Shown here piece by piece: positions 33,766 to 45,850 of a stretch of 64,000 nucleotides of DNA (within the stretch, counting starts at the first letter, position 1; each line of letters starts with the position of its first letter). Both the position numbers and the translations under genes were made by a program. This DNA comes from Sipunculus nudus (lineage: Eukaryota; Annelida; Sipuncula; Golfingiida; Sipunculidae). A model generated the notes under the pieces. That model did no database searches. It was not told the DNA's origin and was given only the letters and a program-made list of their open reading frames with translations. The DNA lies in contig CM049310.1 of the NCBI GenBank assembly GCA_026874595.1, forward strand, positions 90,527,556 through 90,591,555. The letters are read 5' to 3'.

Positions 33766-34638
33766 TGATGGGGGTTTCTCAGTGTTATGACCAAGTTATG
33801 GAGTTGTGTATGCACCTAAGTGCCGTATTCAATATGTCTGATAAACTCAAAGGTATGAATAGGTGGAAGGGTGTTCTACCGCCCTGTCATGAAGTCGCAA
33901 ACCAATTTTTTTTCTTCTTAAAGATAGTTCATTCAGCGCTAATTAAGTCAGCCCGTAACCTCCACCAAACAAGATGTCCCAGCACTTGGTTGATACAAGA
34001 CACGAACAAAAAAAATTGAGACAGAAACGTGATTGAAACTTGAAGGAATCATTGTGTTATATGATCCGCAAGAGAATCCGGATTTGTTCCTTTGAAAGAC
34101 GTTCTAAAGTGCTTTTGTTGAAAAGGAAACTGCCTCGGTGGTAATATCAAGTTATTCAATGTGAGAGTTATAATTACACTGTTCACAACCGAACGCTTAA
34201 AAGAAAGTCTATGTTGATTGTAGTTATAATTTGACTCACAGATAGACACCAATTTCCTTTTGCTGCCTGCACAATTATAGTGTTATCTGTGTTATTTATT
34301 TGTCTAATATATCTGTCAAACTGGAATAGTTTACCAAAAATAATGCTTTTTTTCTTATTAAGGACACCATATGTACTGTGTAATATAATTACATTCACAG
34401 GAGTTGAACACCAGATGAAAATCAAAGAGTCATATGGTGTTAAGAGTAACGATGAAAAAATAATCCCCAGAATAATAAATGTATACATCCTATCAACTTC
34501 TGAATGGATGGCCTTTAAAAGATTAGGAACGGAAAAAGTGTCACGGCATATACATTTAAGCAGAAATGAGCACAATATGTCAAAGTAAAATGGTAGGAGG
34601 GTTTGTTTGTTATGATTAATTAGAGGGATCAATACGAC

Positions 34639-34640
<2 letters not shown>
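33766..34640. other. No gene or repeat recognised
   Basis: Overlapping open frames on both strands at 34183-34632 have no family pattern. Confidence 0.4.

Positions 34641-34683
<43 letters not shown>
34641..34683. repeat. (CT)n microsatellite
   Basis: Uninterrupted CT run; a second, C-run-led CT tract lies at 34756-34791. Confidence 0.9.
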
Positions 34684-34687
<4 letters not shown>

Positions 34688-34753
34688 TTACAGAAAAGAT
34701 ACTCTTAAACGTATACTCCTATGGATATTTGCTAGCTACATGTGCCCCCCCCC

Positions 34754-34755
<2 letters not shown>

Positions 34756-34791
<36 letters not shown>
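34756..34791. repeat. (CT)n microsatellite after a poly-C run
   Basis: CT units with one TTT interruption, preceded by about 12 C. Confidence 0.85.
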
Positions 34792-34792
<1 letters not shown>

Positions 34793-36098
34793 CACATGCA
34801 CCTTTTAATCACTTCTGTTTGTTGGAGTGATGGGCCTTATGTAAAGATTAAAACGTAGGTAAAAGGAAAGATAATGTAAAATGTAAAATTGAATATGTCT
34901 TATATATCCGCATAAGAAACTGACGTAATATATTCAGTAAAACCTCAAAACTGACTGATCGTGTTTACATTTGTAGTAAAATATGCTAAATCGACCCAAT
35001 ACACCGTATCAGACTGGAAATAGACAAAGAGTCAATAACCAGCGTTACCCAACGGATGGTAAGAAATGCGCCTGCTTTCAAAAATCTTCAAGGGCTAACT
35101 CAAATATGGCAACAAGGGAAAATATAGTACGCGGAAGATCGCTTTCCAGTCTTTGCCTTTAAGCTTATCTACAGATTATTTAAGACATTCTTTGTAGGTA
35201 CTGACTCTAAGGAGACGCAAGGTTATTGCGCAAGGTAAGCGAGTACGCGAGGTCACACCACAAGAAACTGCTATCTTAAGGTCATTTTGATACCACTGCG
35301 CTGAGGGTATAGAGATACATGTCTTTAAAAAGAAGATGGACTTTTATCCCTCTACATCATATTCTTGTACCGCCAGACTTGGGTTATTTATCGGATCTTC
35401 TAGAATGGAGGTCAGAATGGGTGATCTTTCATAAAATACGTGACGACAATATGACTGACGCTTAACATTGGGGTTATTTGGAAAAATTGATTGTCTTTCA
35501 GTCGTTGTTAAATTTAAACTAATGTTCTTGAAAGATCTCGAATGTTTCAGAGCCAACCGTCTTGAAGACACTCCGCTCTTAATAAAATCAATGTTTTTAT
35601 GTGCTAAACACATCAAATTAGCCTTAATTATATGACTTTTTTAAATGCGTGACCATGGTTGAAATATGCAGCAAGATAGTATATTGAAACATAATAAATC
35701 CTAACATTTCACTAAAAAGTATTATATCACAAAACAATTAACATGAAGAAGAATTAGTCATGTCGTGGTTTAAGTCCGTGCCTAATCGTTTCAATTGTTC
35801 ACATGTGACAGTATTAATGAAAAGAAAGTATACTCTTCTGTTCCTACACAAATTGCTCTGGTTCAGATTCTCCTTAAGGTCAAAACTCACGAAAATCCAA
35901 CTGTATATAATGCAGTTAGATTGTCCACTCTTTGGTACTGGATCTAAGAGAACAACTATCAGCTAGACAACATTTTCAAATTAATCATCCATGGGATATT
36001 TATCCAGGAGCAGATACTTTCTTCATAGCAAGGGATGCCCTCTCCCGTTTCGGGTATGAATTCTTATCAACCCTTGATGATTGTCCTGTATCCTGCTG
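34792..36098. other. No gene or repeat recognised
   Basis: No coding or repeat signal that I can support. Confidence 0.45.
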
Positions 36099-36511
36099 TT
36101 TCAGATTACTCCCTCTTCGGATTACCGGGGATAAGTAAAATCCGACTTAAAATTACCCCCCCCCCCCGTAATTTGAAATCGATTTCAAATTAACAACCTA
36201 AGGGCAACTTGAAATCAAATGAAGATTACCCACTACGGTTCAGGCCACCCCTTTAATACAGTTGTTTCTTTTAATTATTTATTTAGAATTAATACAATTT
36301 CGATCTTTCTGATTTCCCAAATAAATAAAATCTCGTATTTTCACGTGGTTAATTGAAATAATATATCATGAATTACAAACATAAGAAATTATCATTTAGT
36401 AAGAGCAGCGAGGGGGTAATCTTCACAGTGCGTGTGATATCTGAAATTAAGATCAAATTACCCCCGATTTTAATCTGACCTCGATTTCAGATTACCAGAG
36501 GTACCCTGAAG
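36099..36511. repeat. Dispersed repeat family C, copy 2
   Basis: Starts TTTCAGATTACTCCC and ends ATTTCAGATTACC...GGTACCCTGAA. The interior CCACCCCTTTAATACAGTTGTTTCTTTTAATTATTTATTTAGAAT matches the centre of the copy at 9469-9864. Includes a 14-C run and the self-complementary GAAATCGATTTC. Confidence 0.55.
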
Positions 36512-39500
36512 TCTTAACACCGGTGCAAGTTGGTTATTAGAATAAGGTTGTTCTTTTTTATCAAAGTTATATTATTCCTCTTCAATTCATTCTCTTCATG
36601 TCTGTGTTCTTCTAGAACTATTAAACCTGAGATATATAAAATAGTAAACTGGGCAGAGACTGGAAAAATAAATAAAAAAGACCAAGAGCTGGAATATTAA
36701 AGTATTCAACTAAGGCTGGGTGTTTCCATTTATCCATCAAATTATCCTGATCCATATCATCAGAGTTGCTCTGGGGCCAGGACGGACTCACATTAGCACA
36801 GTGAAAGGGTTAACATTGCTCGGAAATCGGTGGCCGCTCCTGCCAATAACTACATATTTGCTGGCCTTTAGAACTAAAGATTGGTCCGGTAAGTCACCCC
36901 TGGGCGCAGAATTGACCAGATGTGACCCAATCCCAACAGTAAAATGACTGTCCCCAAAGGCCCCGAGCACCCCTGTCAGCGAGTAGCCAGACATTAATAT
37001 TCCATGGTAGAATGTAATGATTAAATATCCATATCGATTTAAGTAAACAGCTCGTAGAAACGTCTTCCTGTTGGTGGAACAGTACCTAATCAACCGTTAT
37101 CGTTCACAGCTGGTGCCGAGTTTTATGTCGGAAGTGACCGCAGGAAGCCGAGCTCTGCTTAATCACACGTAAACATGATTGAAACGAGTGCCTACACAAG
37201 TGCCTCAGTCTCATCGACAAGGATATTACTGTGTGATAGACCATTACCTTTATAAAAGTATGCTTATACTTAGCGCCATTTCGACATTCTGACAATAGAG
37301 AGTCTCCAGCCAGTGTCAGAGTGCCTTTACGTCTTGTATGGAGAGCCGCACTTTAAGGATGCAAATGTTTCCGTTATTTTTGACAACACCTCATGGTGTA
37401 CCGGTACGCTGTACTTTAAAATAAATGAGACCAACAGTTTGTTTGTGTGCATTCTAACAATATATACCGTGTGCGAAAACATCCGTTAAAATACGTTAAA
37501 ACACGCCGTATTTGTAAATTCCCCTGTATGTTTGTTCAATTTCTGAACGGATAAATACAAGCATGTCTCGCATTAGCCAACAAGGGTGACTAAAATGTTA
37601 AATACAGCTTAGAGTACATTTACGTCACCAACCTACTTGGGTAGGATTCTAAGCTCAGTATGATCTGTGTCTATAAAAGGGTAAACATAAGGGTATCTCG
37701 GGTATCTCATTTTTAAAGACGAAATTCTGTTATAACAAGCTGGTTGCATAATTCCGAGTTGACATATGTCTATAACCCTTATAAAACGGAACCAGCACAC
37801 AACGCATTGCCGCCGCTATGTATACATTCGAACTGCTTCTGTCACAGCGGTTATATGCAGTGCGACCCGTTTCTCCTTAGACCAAAATATACGATAACTA
37901 TAGTCAAATGCACTTACAATTGTTAATAGGTTACAGTTGTATTGAAAATAAGGTACTTTTGCCGTAGTGAAGAAGTTTTAATGCAACCCCATCCATGAAA
38001 CTGATAATAAAACTGCCGTTCCGGAAAATACTATCGTATCGTTTACAAACACCACTCATCTCTATGTACGGGAAGGCGACGAAACAGTCGTCCGTTAGAG
38101 GTGGAAGACGTTTTGTCGCTGCAGGCAGCTAGTTTCGCATGGGTTACCGACTCATTGGACGATAGTCCACTTGAAGGCGACACAACTACTGACCCAGCTG
38201 CTCACAAGTGTTGAGGAAACAAGACAGATGGCTTACGCTTATCATATTTGGTTTACGTAATTCCGCGTTGCGACATTTAGCCCTCATATAATCAAAGTCT
38301 ACCAAACTCAAACATCTGTCAAAGTTTAAATGTCGCTGTGCATTCATGAAAGGCCTCCGAGCTGTTTTGTTTTATCCCAATTTAAGCATATATCTATTCT
38401 GGAACCTTAGATCTAAAGATAAACATCTACAACGTCAATAGCCTTGGGTCCATTTACAATTTATGTGTAACTGAGAGTGTAGATTTGAACAGACATTTAA
38501 ATACATAAACATTGTTTCAAGAAAAAGCATTTGCATTTTAACGCAGAACCTTCAGCGAATAACAAATTTGCGAATAAAAAGCAGAGTCACAATATCCTCC
38601 AATTAGCATCAAGTAACAATTTGAAATAATACATTCTACCACAGCTGATTTCGACTGCTAAAAGACTACAAAAATATTACTTTATACACATGCATATCTT
38701 GATATGGCAAAGAGGAGTAAAGGGAATATGCATTTAAAACTACATTTGCAACTGACCAGTTCATTGCATGTGCAATCGCATTGGGCTTGTTCTATTTGAA
38801 ATATTTACATTTGCAACCCTCAATATCCACCGTCCCCAATGCCATACCGCATAAACTATTAAAGTAAGACGTTAAAAGTAAAATTATAATAAAAAACACA
38901 AAAATAGTTTAATGCACGCATAGTAACTACATCGAAAAAAAAATCAAACATCAAAGTTTCTATCAGGAAGTAGCTAGGTTTTTTAAACCATCTTCCATTA
39001 TAATCTGTCTCATCCCGAGCTGTTCCTGGACTCGTTAAACTATCATTACCCCTTCAGTGTCATCACATCTCATTTATAACTAACGACTGGGTTTTCATGA
39101 TGTTGACATCATCCGAAAAGATGCTGGCGGTTTATAAAATGTTAAATCTATGTAGTCTCATTTATGCTCCAGTGTTTTGACAAATTACAATTCACCAGAT
39201 AGATGATACAATGAACCATGGATCAATCACTGCATCTTCCGTCAGCCAGGGGCTATTAATTCCTATTTTGTTAATAATAAATGTTGGCTTATTTCAAATT
39301 TGAAATAACTTCTCTCGGGCTTCTCATATCCGGACGTGCCCCCATCTGATGGTGTCAAAAATGCGGAGTTAATCCATTTACAAACTGCCTGGGGACGATT
39401 TATTCCAATTAACCCATAGGAATATTGCTTCGTCGGGTTTAATTAGATTGTTTTAAGTGTAAATGAAACATGATATCACGCCTCATGAAGATAAACATAA

Positions 39501-41732
39501 GAAACTACACCAGGGAAACTTGATTAATCATTTCAAAACTGCCGTGCTAAATCTTCCAATTCTAATGTTTTGCAGCTTCCGTCATAGAACTGTAATTTAA
39601 TATCTTTTTGGCTCTTGTGAATCCATGTTGATCTTTCAATAAATAACAAAAATGTAATTTGGGAAATATGACACGCATACATCATAACACACCACAAACT
39701 GAGTATATTTAATTTCTAATATTCATGAATGCCAAAGTTATAAGAAATTTACCTCGATGCCGATTTGTAAATCTAAGGCATTCAACAAGTAAATGGTGTT
39801 TATAAAGCATAAATGTCTTTAATGAATAATAATCTAGATTTATGTTTCCATATGTAAATATATATGTATCTCTTGGCAATCTGTCTGCTCCAGGTTCTTT
39901 TTAAGGCTGTCAAATTTTTAGAGCGAAATCTTCAGGATCTTGCATGACACGTCCCAAGGCACCTCATAAATGGGTTCGCGGGAAGGAATGGAATTAAGAC
40001 GCGAGCTGTATTGATTTTTTCTTACAGTATATAGAATTATATATATAATAGAATTTATTTATTTATTTCGCACATAGAAAACATAAGGATGCAGAAATTA
40101 TCCAATTTATTTTCAAATCTTAGTTAATTATCGGTATATAATCAAGGGAGAAACTCGGGAAAGTTTTATCAATATGACGAAAATGTACTTCATGTTAGAG
40201 GTAGCCAGCAAGCATGCATTTCTAATTAGAATTACAGGAAGATGAATCAAATTTGCGTAGTCTTACACGTAGATCGGTGGTTATCAACCATCATTATTAT
40301 AAGTACCTTTCCTTCTTATGCGTATGATCGGATCAATGATAATGAAATTCAAACAATATAATTATAGGAAGGTTACACAAACCTTTGGTGACCTGGACCC
40401 AGCTGGGCCTCTGTCTTTGTTTTTCATGTTTGTGCTAGACAGCCAGTATAAAAAAATCAAGCGCCCATCTATATCGAGCGTAATCCATGAAGCTCTCTTA
40501 TTCAATCTTTAACGCAACCCAGCACGCTCCGCGTAACAAACAAACTAATTACCTAACCGATAAACACACGTCATAAGCGAAAGTCGCATAAAAACAAACA
40601 TACATTGGTGAAAACATAACCTCCTTCGAGGATGTAATGGATATATATTCATTTTGATAGACACATTTTGTCACTCACAAACGTGCTCCATATTTAAATA
40701 GAATTCAATATTACCGTGACAGTTTTAAGTTTTTCGACTTGCGAACTGAATCAGTATTCAGGTCGTGATGCAGCAATTCGTCCTTCTATAATCAGATTCA
40801 GATTATGTGAAATAATGACTAAAAACCAGCCAGGTAAAGAATATGTAATCAGTTGTCATAAATAGTTACTCAAAATATAGTTACTAGTTATTAGTTACTA
40901 AAAGAGAGAGTGAAAATAATAGATTTTGAATTTATAATTTGGTATGTTAAAACCATGATGTACAATCATTCCTATGAGTGCTGCGAGTATATTTGAAATT
41001 CATGTTACCCCTTATGTCATTATAAATTTGTTATACTATAATATTGTTAACAATGGTTTCATTGCGTTAGTTTTAAAAATATAAAAATAATGCAGCTTGT
41101 TACATATACTAATACGACATGCACCTGCACATGTTCTTTCAACAGAAGCAACGCTGGTAACACATCCCGACGTTATTCTTGAAACCTCTGACCTAATTAA
41201 ACATGCAGGGTCTTCGCTGAGAATCGAACTTAGTCAAGACACTAAAAATGGTAATTATGAGTGACGAGTTCCATCAAAATCCATCGAATTCCTGGTAAGT
41301 TATCCCTGCAACAACCACAAGGCGTTTGGTGACCTCTGACCTCATTAATTATGCGCAGATTTTGCCGAAAAATTGGACGGCATCTCTATATGACCCGTCT
41401 GTAAGTCGAGCGTATAAAAAAGTGACGTTAATTTGTCATCGTCTTAATGGCATTATGAGAGAGAGAAGTGTGACGTGGGAAAACAAACAAACATGCTGCC
41501 CTCATCACAGGTGTGACCCATCATTCTTAATTACATTTAACATCCGTTAATTAGATAAATCCTTTCAGCTGCGGCTGTCGAGGGATGCAGCAATTACCCA
41601 CGCTGGGGCGGATACAGAACAACAGCGCATTCAACTGAGGTAATTATATCAAGTTTCCATCTTTCTTTCCAGTGTTTCTTCTGACTGTGCATAACGAATT
41701 CCCATTTCACACAGTTCCACGACTGAAATAAC
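36512..41732. other. Long stretch with no supported feature
   Basis: About 5.2 kb of AT-rich sequence without recognisable repeats, exons or RNA genes. An NVWL-like codon string on the minus strand near 36990 was examined as a possible receptor loop D exon and rejected. Confidence 0.45.
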
Positions 41733-41783
41733 AATGCGATGCTATGTTTAAAGCATATTATGCTTATAACATAGCATCGCATT
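41733..41783. repeat. 51-nt near-perfect palindrome
   Basis: AATGCGATGCTATGTT ... AACATAGCATCGCATT are exact inverted arms. The 19 nt between them centre on AAGCATATTATGCTT, itself almost palindromic, so nearly the whole 51 nt can fold with essentially no loop. It could form a cruciform, or be a fold-back remnant. The absent loop argues against a microRNA precursor. Confidence 0.7.
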
Positions 41784-42745
41784 AGTATATGCTATATTGC
41801 ATCAGGTGTCCTGGCATTTTATGAAAACTAAATTTGACTGAGTTTCTGTTTTATCCAGTGAAGGGTGAGAAAGATGCCTCGAATCAGGGAAAGATCAGAG
41901 AATTTGATAAACCAAGAAAAGAATGCTCTCATTTGTTTTCAATGACGAAAAGCAAAAATACAAGTATAAGGCCAAAAAAAGGTATGTGTCTCAGGCACCG
42001 CGCACGTCAATTTTAACCCCCCGCATCTTAATTTATTTCTTGATTGTCAATAAAAATTACCAATTTGAGCACGACCGCTTCGTTCAAGAAGATAAAATAA
42101 TACCTTTAAGCAAGTAAAATAATACCTTTTGCCGGTTTGGCAAAACAATTTTTTTTATTATCAAGATTTTCCTGACCATATTTATGGAAACATACACAAA
42201 AGGTAATTACCATCGCCATCGTGCACTAATTTATGAAAAAAGTGCCTTAGAACCATACATATTTTTGCCAAACTTGCAGTATGTGATAACCGAGCGGTCA
42301 CAAAAAAATACCCCCCCCCCCCCGCCTTGGAATTCTGTTGATGAAAAGAAATTTTTTTTATTCAAATAGCTGTTGTTCTCCCCCTTTTTCAGCTTCCGCA
42401 ACTTTTAAACGGTTTCAAACCATATATTTCGCGTTCTAGGCCCCCCTTTTCGGACAATAGGACATTGTTAAGGTTTTCACATTAGTCTTTTCCTCCTTAC
42501 CAAAATGCATAATCCGCCACTTTATCTGGATACTTAGGTCTCGTGATGCATTTGTAAAATTTGAATAATACCAAGCTATCATTGATGGAAAGAAAACATG
42601 GAATTATTGTTTTTCAAGGGCTTACTGGTAGAGGGGTTTGTGAAACTGACCTGGTTTTTTTCAGATTATTTGTCAACGGCAAATAGCACCCTGTCAACTG
42701 TGCATGAACACAGCAATGAAACACAGCAGAAAGGTCAACAGAAAA
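41784..42745. other. No gene or repeat recognised
   Basis: A poly-C run at about 42310-42322 is the only notable feature. Confidence 0.45.
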
Positions 42746-42962
42746 CAGGGGCGGATCCAGGATTTAGGAAAAGGGGGGGGGGGGGTCCAACCCAGAAGGA
42801 CAAATAAAAACCGTTAAAAAAAGGTCCTCAGGTCTGAAAAAGGGGGGTCCAGGCGGCAAAATTTTGTCTGATGCCCTTAATAAAAACGTTGTGTCTGATG
42901 AAAAAGGGGGGTTCCGGACCCCCTGGACCCCCCCCCCCCCCCCGCCCCCTGGATCCGTCCTG
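42746..42962. mobile_element. CAGGGGCGGATCCAGG MITE with 6-bp target duplication
   Basis: The left end CAGGGGCGGATCCAGG and right end CCCCTGGATCCGTCCTG are inverted. AGAAAA occurs on both sides (42740-42745 and 42963-42968) as a perfect 6-bp duplication. The 217-bp non-coding interior contains several GGGGGGTCC / GGACCCCC blocks that can themselves pair. This terminus is very common among marine-animal MITEs as I recall. The superfamily is not certain. Confidence 0.75.
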
Positions 42963-43320
42963 AGAAAAATAAAGATTTACAAGATTTTCCGCCATCTATA
43001 ATACAAAAACCGGTGGAAGACAAATGATTGTGCTATACACCACAGTTCAGTCAATTTCAGCCGTCTCTGTCCAGATTGTTGTAAAGTGGCATCATTTTTC
43101 ATTCAGGAATGAATCCGGAAATTGTCCCAGCGGGGAAATCCAGGAATATATCTAGAAGGCAGTGGTGTTATTCCTGGCCTTTAAGCATCAAACGTAAGGG
43201 CTTTAACAGTGACGACTAGCAGTCAATTTCCATGCTTAAGAGAAACCGGTGTTCACCTGTGTCTGTCGGTGATACTCCATCTTGAACTCATCGATCTTAT
43301 TAAATGACTACAAAAACAGT

Positions 43321-43510
43321 CAGTGGCGTCAATTTATGTTCCAGGGTGTGGGGGATGACCCACACACACACACACACATATATACCTTTGTTTAGATCTG
43401 TTAGACACACTTCAAACAGATAAGCGTCTATATGACACATTTCATATTACATATACTTAATCACGTGTCAAATATATTACAATTAAGTACGTTTTTTATA
43501 AGTAAGGTAT
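43321..43510 (+). repeat. Dispersed family D, copy 2
   Basis: CAGTGGCGTCAATTTATGTTCCAGGGTGTGGGGG, a CA tract, ATATATACCTTT, ATATATTACAATTAAGTA and AAGTAAGGTAT parallel the copy at 27917-28110, with an extra approximately 80-bp segment. Confidence 0.55.
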
Positions 43511-43584
43511 TACGTTTCCAGTCTTAGTTAATTGTAAACCGGATTAATAGAGTTCATAATTAACTCATAAATGGAACCAAAGTT

Positions 43585-43588
<4 letters not shown>

Positions 43589-43618
<30 letters not shown>

Positions 43619-43628
43619 TTATAAATAG

Positions 43629-43667
<39 letters not shown>
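43589..43667. repeat. (CT)n then (TA)n microsatellites
   Basis: CT run 43589-43615 and TA run 43633-43667. Confidence 0.9.
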
Positions 43668-43672
<5 letters not shown>

Positions 43673-43744
43673 TCTTTTATAATAACATTCTTTTATAATT
43701 CTTCATATTTTCTATGAAACTGTTACATATACGAAAAGTATGAC

Positions 43745-44042
43745 ATCTTAGAATGTTTTCTAAAAACAAACCTGCATTAAGGGTTCTTTAAAGAACCCTA
43801 AACACGGGTTTCACCGAGAACCTTTCAAGGTTTAACACTGAGTCCGTCGTTGAAGGATCCTCTCAAAACCTCTGAAGAGATTCCACATGGAACCTTACAT
43901 GTTCCATAAAAGAACCCTCGGGAGGTTCCAAAAAGAAACCCGTTTTTAAGGTTCCAACTGCTGGGACCTTTAAAGGTTACCAACTCGGTCCACTCTTGAG
44001 AAGCCTTTTGGGTTCTAGCTGTAAACCCTTTTGTCTTAGAGT
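43745..44042. repeat. Repeat built of GGTTC / GAACC words (MITE-like)
   Basis: Dense GGGTTC, GAACC, AAGGTTCC and AGAACCCT words in both orientations. The left part has the palindromic GGGTTCTTTAAAGAACCC (43780-43797). Right edge CTTTTGTCTTAGAGTGTA and left edge TCTTAGAATGTTTTCT are loosely inverted, a type I associate with abundant animal MITEs. Confidence 0.45.
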
Positions 44043-45054
44043 GTAATTGGACTTTCAAGATAATTTATTTTTTAGCGTGACCTTCTTAAATTCGCTTGCA
44101 AGGGCTTCTTGTAAACGCTGGGCTATTGGACCCCTTCATCAATAAATACACTGGCTATGATAGAAATTATAATTTCGGTAAAAAAATAAAATTCGGTACC
44201 ATAACCATGTCTGAAGGAGAACTACATTATGACAAACAAAGCAGTTACCCGGTTCTGAGAGAATAAAATATAACCGAACTGGTTTCCGTCACCAAATCTA
44301 TACCATTCCCTGTTTACCTGGTAAGCTGAAGCCAATTTTCCGGAAGTGCACCGGTTTGAGAACAAATTCTCTTTATACCACCGCAGTCAGTTGTAAATAG
44401 AGACGTAAAGAGCCCGGAAGACGTAGGGACGGCATGCTGGGAAGCGTTTGGATAATATTCAACGCTGAGTTGAATACTTTCTGGAGAGATAATTTCCGCT
44501 TCCGCTAGATTAGCTTTCTGAGCTATTACTTCCGCTTCCTGTGCTTTATTTCTAAGAGGCTGGGGTGACGAAAAGATATTAAGGTTTCCACTAATGCTAT
44601 ATAACACAATCCTGGAAACGGCAAGCCGTAAGCTTTCAGATTTGGAATATGGTGTTCACACTCTTCAGTTTTGAGGGAAAATAATCTCATGTAAGCCACA
44701 GACTGTCTTATTTTAAAAAAGGAAATTCGTATGACCAGATCACTAAATGGATCACCCGACTTGCACCAGTATGGTTGTCGTTCATACAAAACATATTATT
44801 TTTTTTCAATATCAGTAAAAGCTTGAATGTCGCAAAATTCAGACCATAGTCCTGGCCAACGACCTTCAACAATGATTTCTTACTACATTTTTATAACCTT
44901 GTATTCTACGGCCTACCGTGAGCCACAACCGTAGCCTTTATACTTTGTTTTTTTTGTGGGTGGAGTTAAGAACTAAGATTCTGTATTTTAATGAGGCAAT
45001 CTCTGCCATGTTGAGGTCCCTTCTGTTGGAAGCTATGAAAACCGTGTTTGAATA
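44043..45054. other. No supported gene
   Basis: Minus-strand frames 44314-44607 and 44526-44789 are unusually amino-acid-balanced but match no family I know and have ambiguous splice context. Confidence 0.4.
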
Positions 45055-45200
45055 CACTTATTCTGCCCATATTCCCAGGTTCATTCGTGTTTAAATGACA
45101 TTACAGTTGTCGATATTCCTTAATGACGTTACTGACTCCAGTTCATGTATCGACCCTTAAACTTTTCTCAACTATGCTCTTTCAAACCATTCACAAAGCT
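45055..45200 (-). repeat. Dispersed family A, partial minus-strand copy
   Basis: CTTATTCTGCCCATATTCCCAGGTTCATTCGTG and GATATTCCTTAATGACGTTACTGACTCC correspond to the reverse complement of the family core. Confidence 0.55.
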
Positions 45201-45714
45201 CTCTCATTGGATAATCAGGTTGTCGCACGAATGGACATTACCAAATCCATAAAGTTAACCAGAAAAGTATCTAGTGAGAACAAACGACCGCCTTAAAATT
45301 TAAAACATTATTGCAATCCGGTGAACGTAGCTCGATTAAAATTAAATTTTTACGTCATCGCCATGCACTTTAGTCGCACTAAATCGCCATTATGACGATG
45401 GCATTTCTTAACAGTTGGTATACTCTATATCTAAATGTACCTCATTTATTCGTAAATTATCTATCAACGTTCCTCAATAAGTTTAATTTATGTATCAGTG
45501 GACCATCAACCAATGGAATTTTCCCCGAATTTTTACCTTTTCTTCTTTTGCTAATGGTCTAAACTACTACAATATTTCACTGAGTTTCACTGTGTACTGT
45601 GCGATAACGCACAGCTACATACACGCGCACACAAGCCCCCTCTGTCATATTATCCTCAGTCAGCGTCGCTTGGGAAGTAAAACGATCTGCAGGTGGCCTT
45701 CTACACGCTCAGAT

Positions 45715-45850
45715 TCACTGCCTCCGCCAGAAGGGAATGCGTTCATTCCCGCTCGTGTGTGTTTGTTTAGCAACATAACCTCCTCAATCCTAAACGCAAT
45801 CCCATGAAATATTCAGGGCACCTCGGGAAAAATTTATTACGAATAAATGC
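45715..45850 (+). repeat. Dispersed family A, truncated copy
   Basis: GCCTCCGCCAGAAGGGAATGCGTTCATTCCCGCTCGTGTGTGTTTG then AACATAACCTCC and CCATGAAATATTCAGGGCACCTCGGG match the left half of the family. Confidence 0.6.

Noticed and set aside
36960-37040. Minus-strand NVWL codon string as a candidate loop D exon of the receptor
   Set aside because: The preceding residues do not match the NQxLTT pattern and no 45-bp exon with flanking AG/GT could be drawn.
41733-41783. microRNA precursor
   Set aside because: The palindrome has essentially no terminal loop and lacks the flanking stem expected of a pri-miRNA.
44314-44789. Two overlapping minus-strand frames
   Set aside because: Balanced composition but no known motif; the possible acceptors (CACAG, CCCCAG) and donor (AGGTAAAC) are common by chance.
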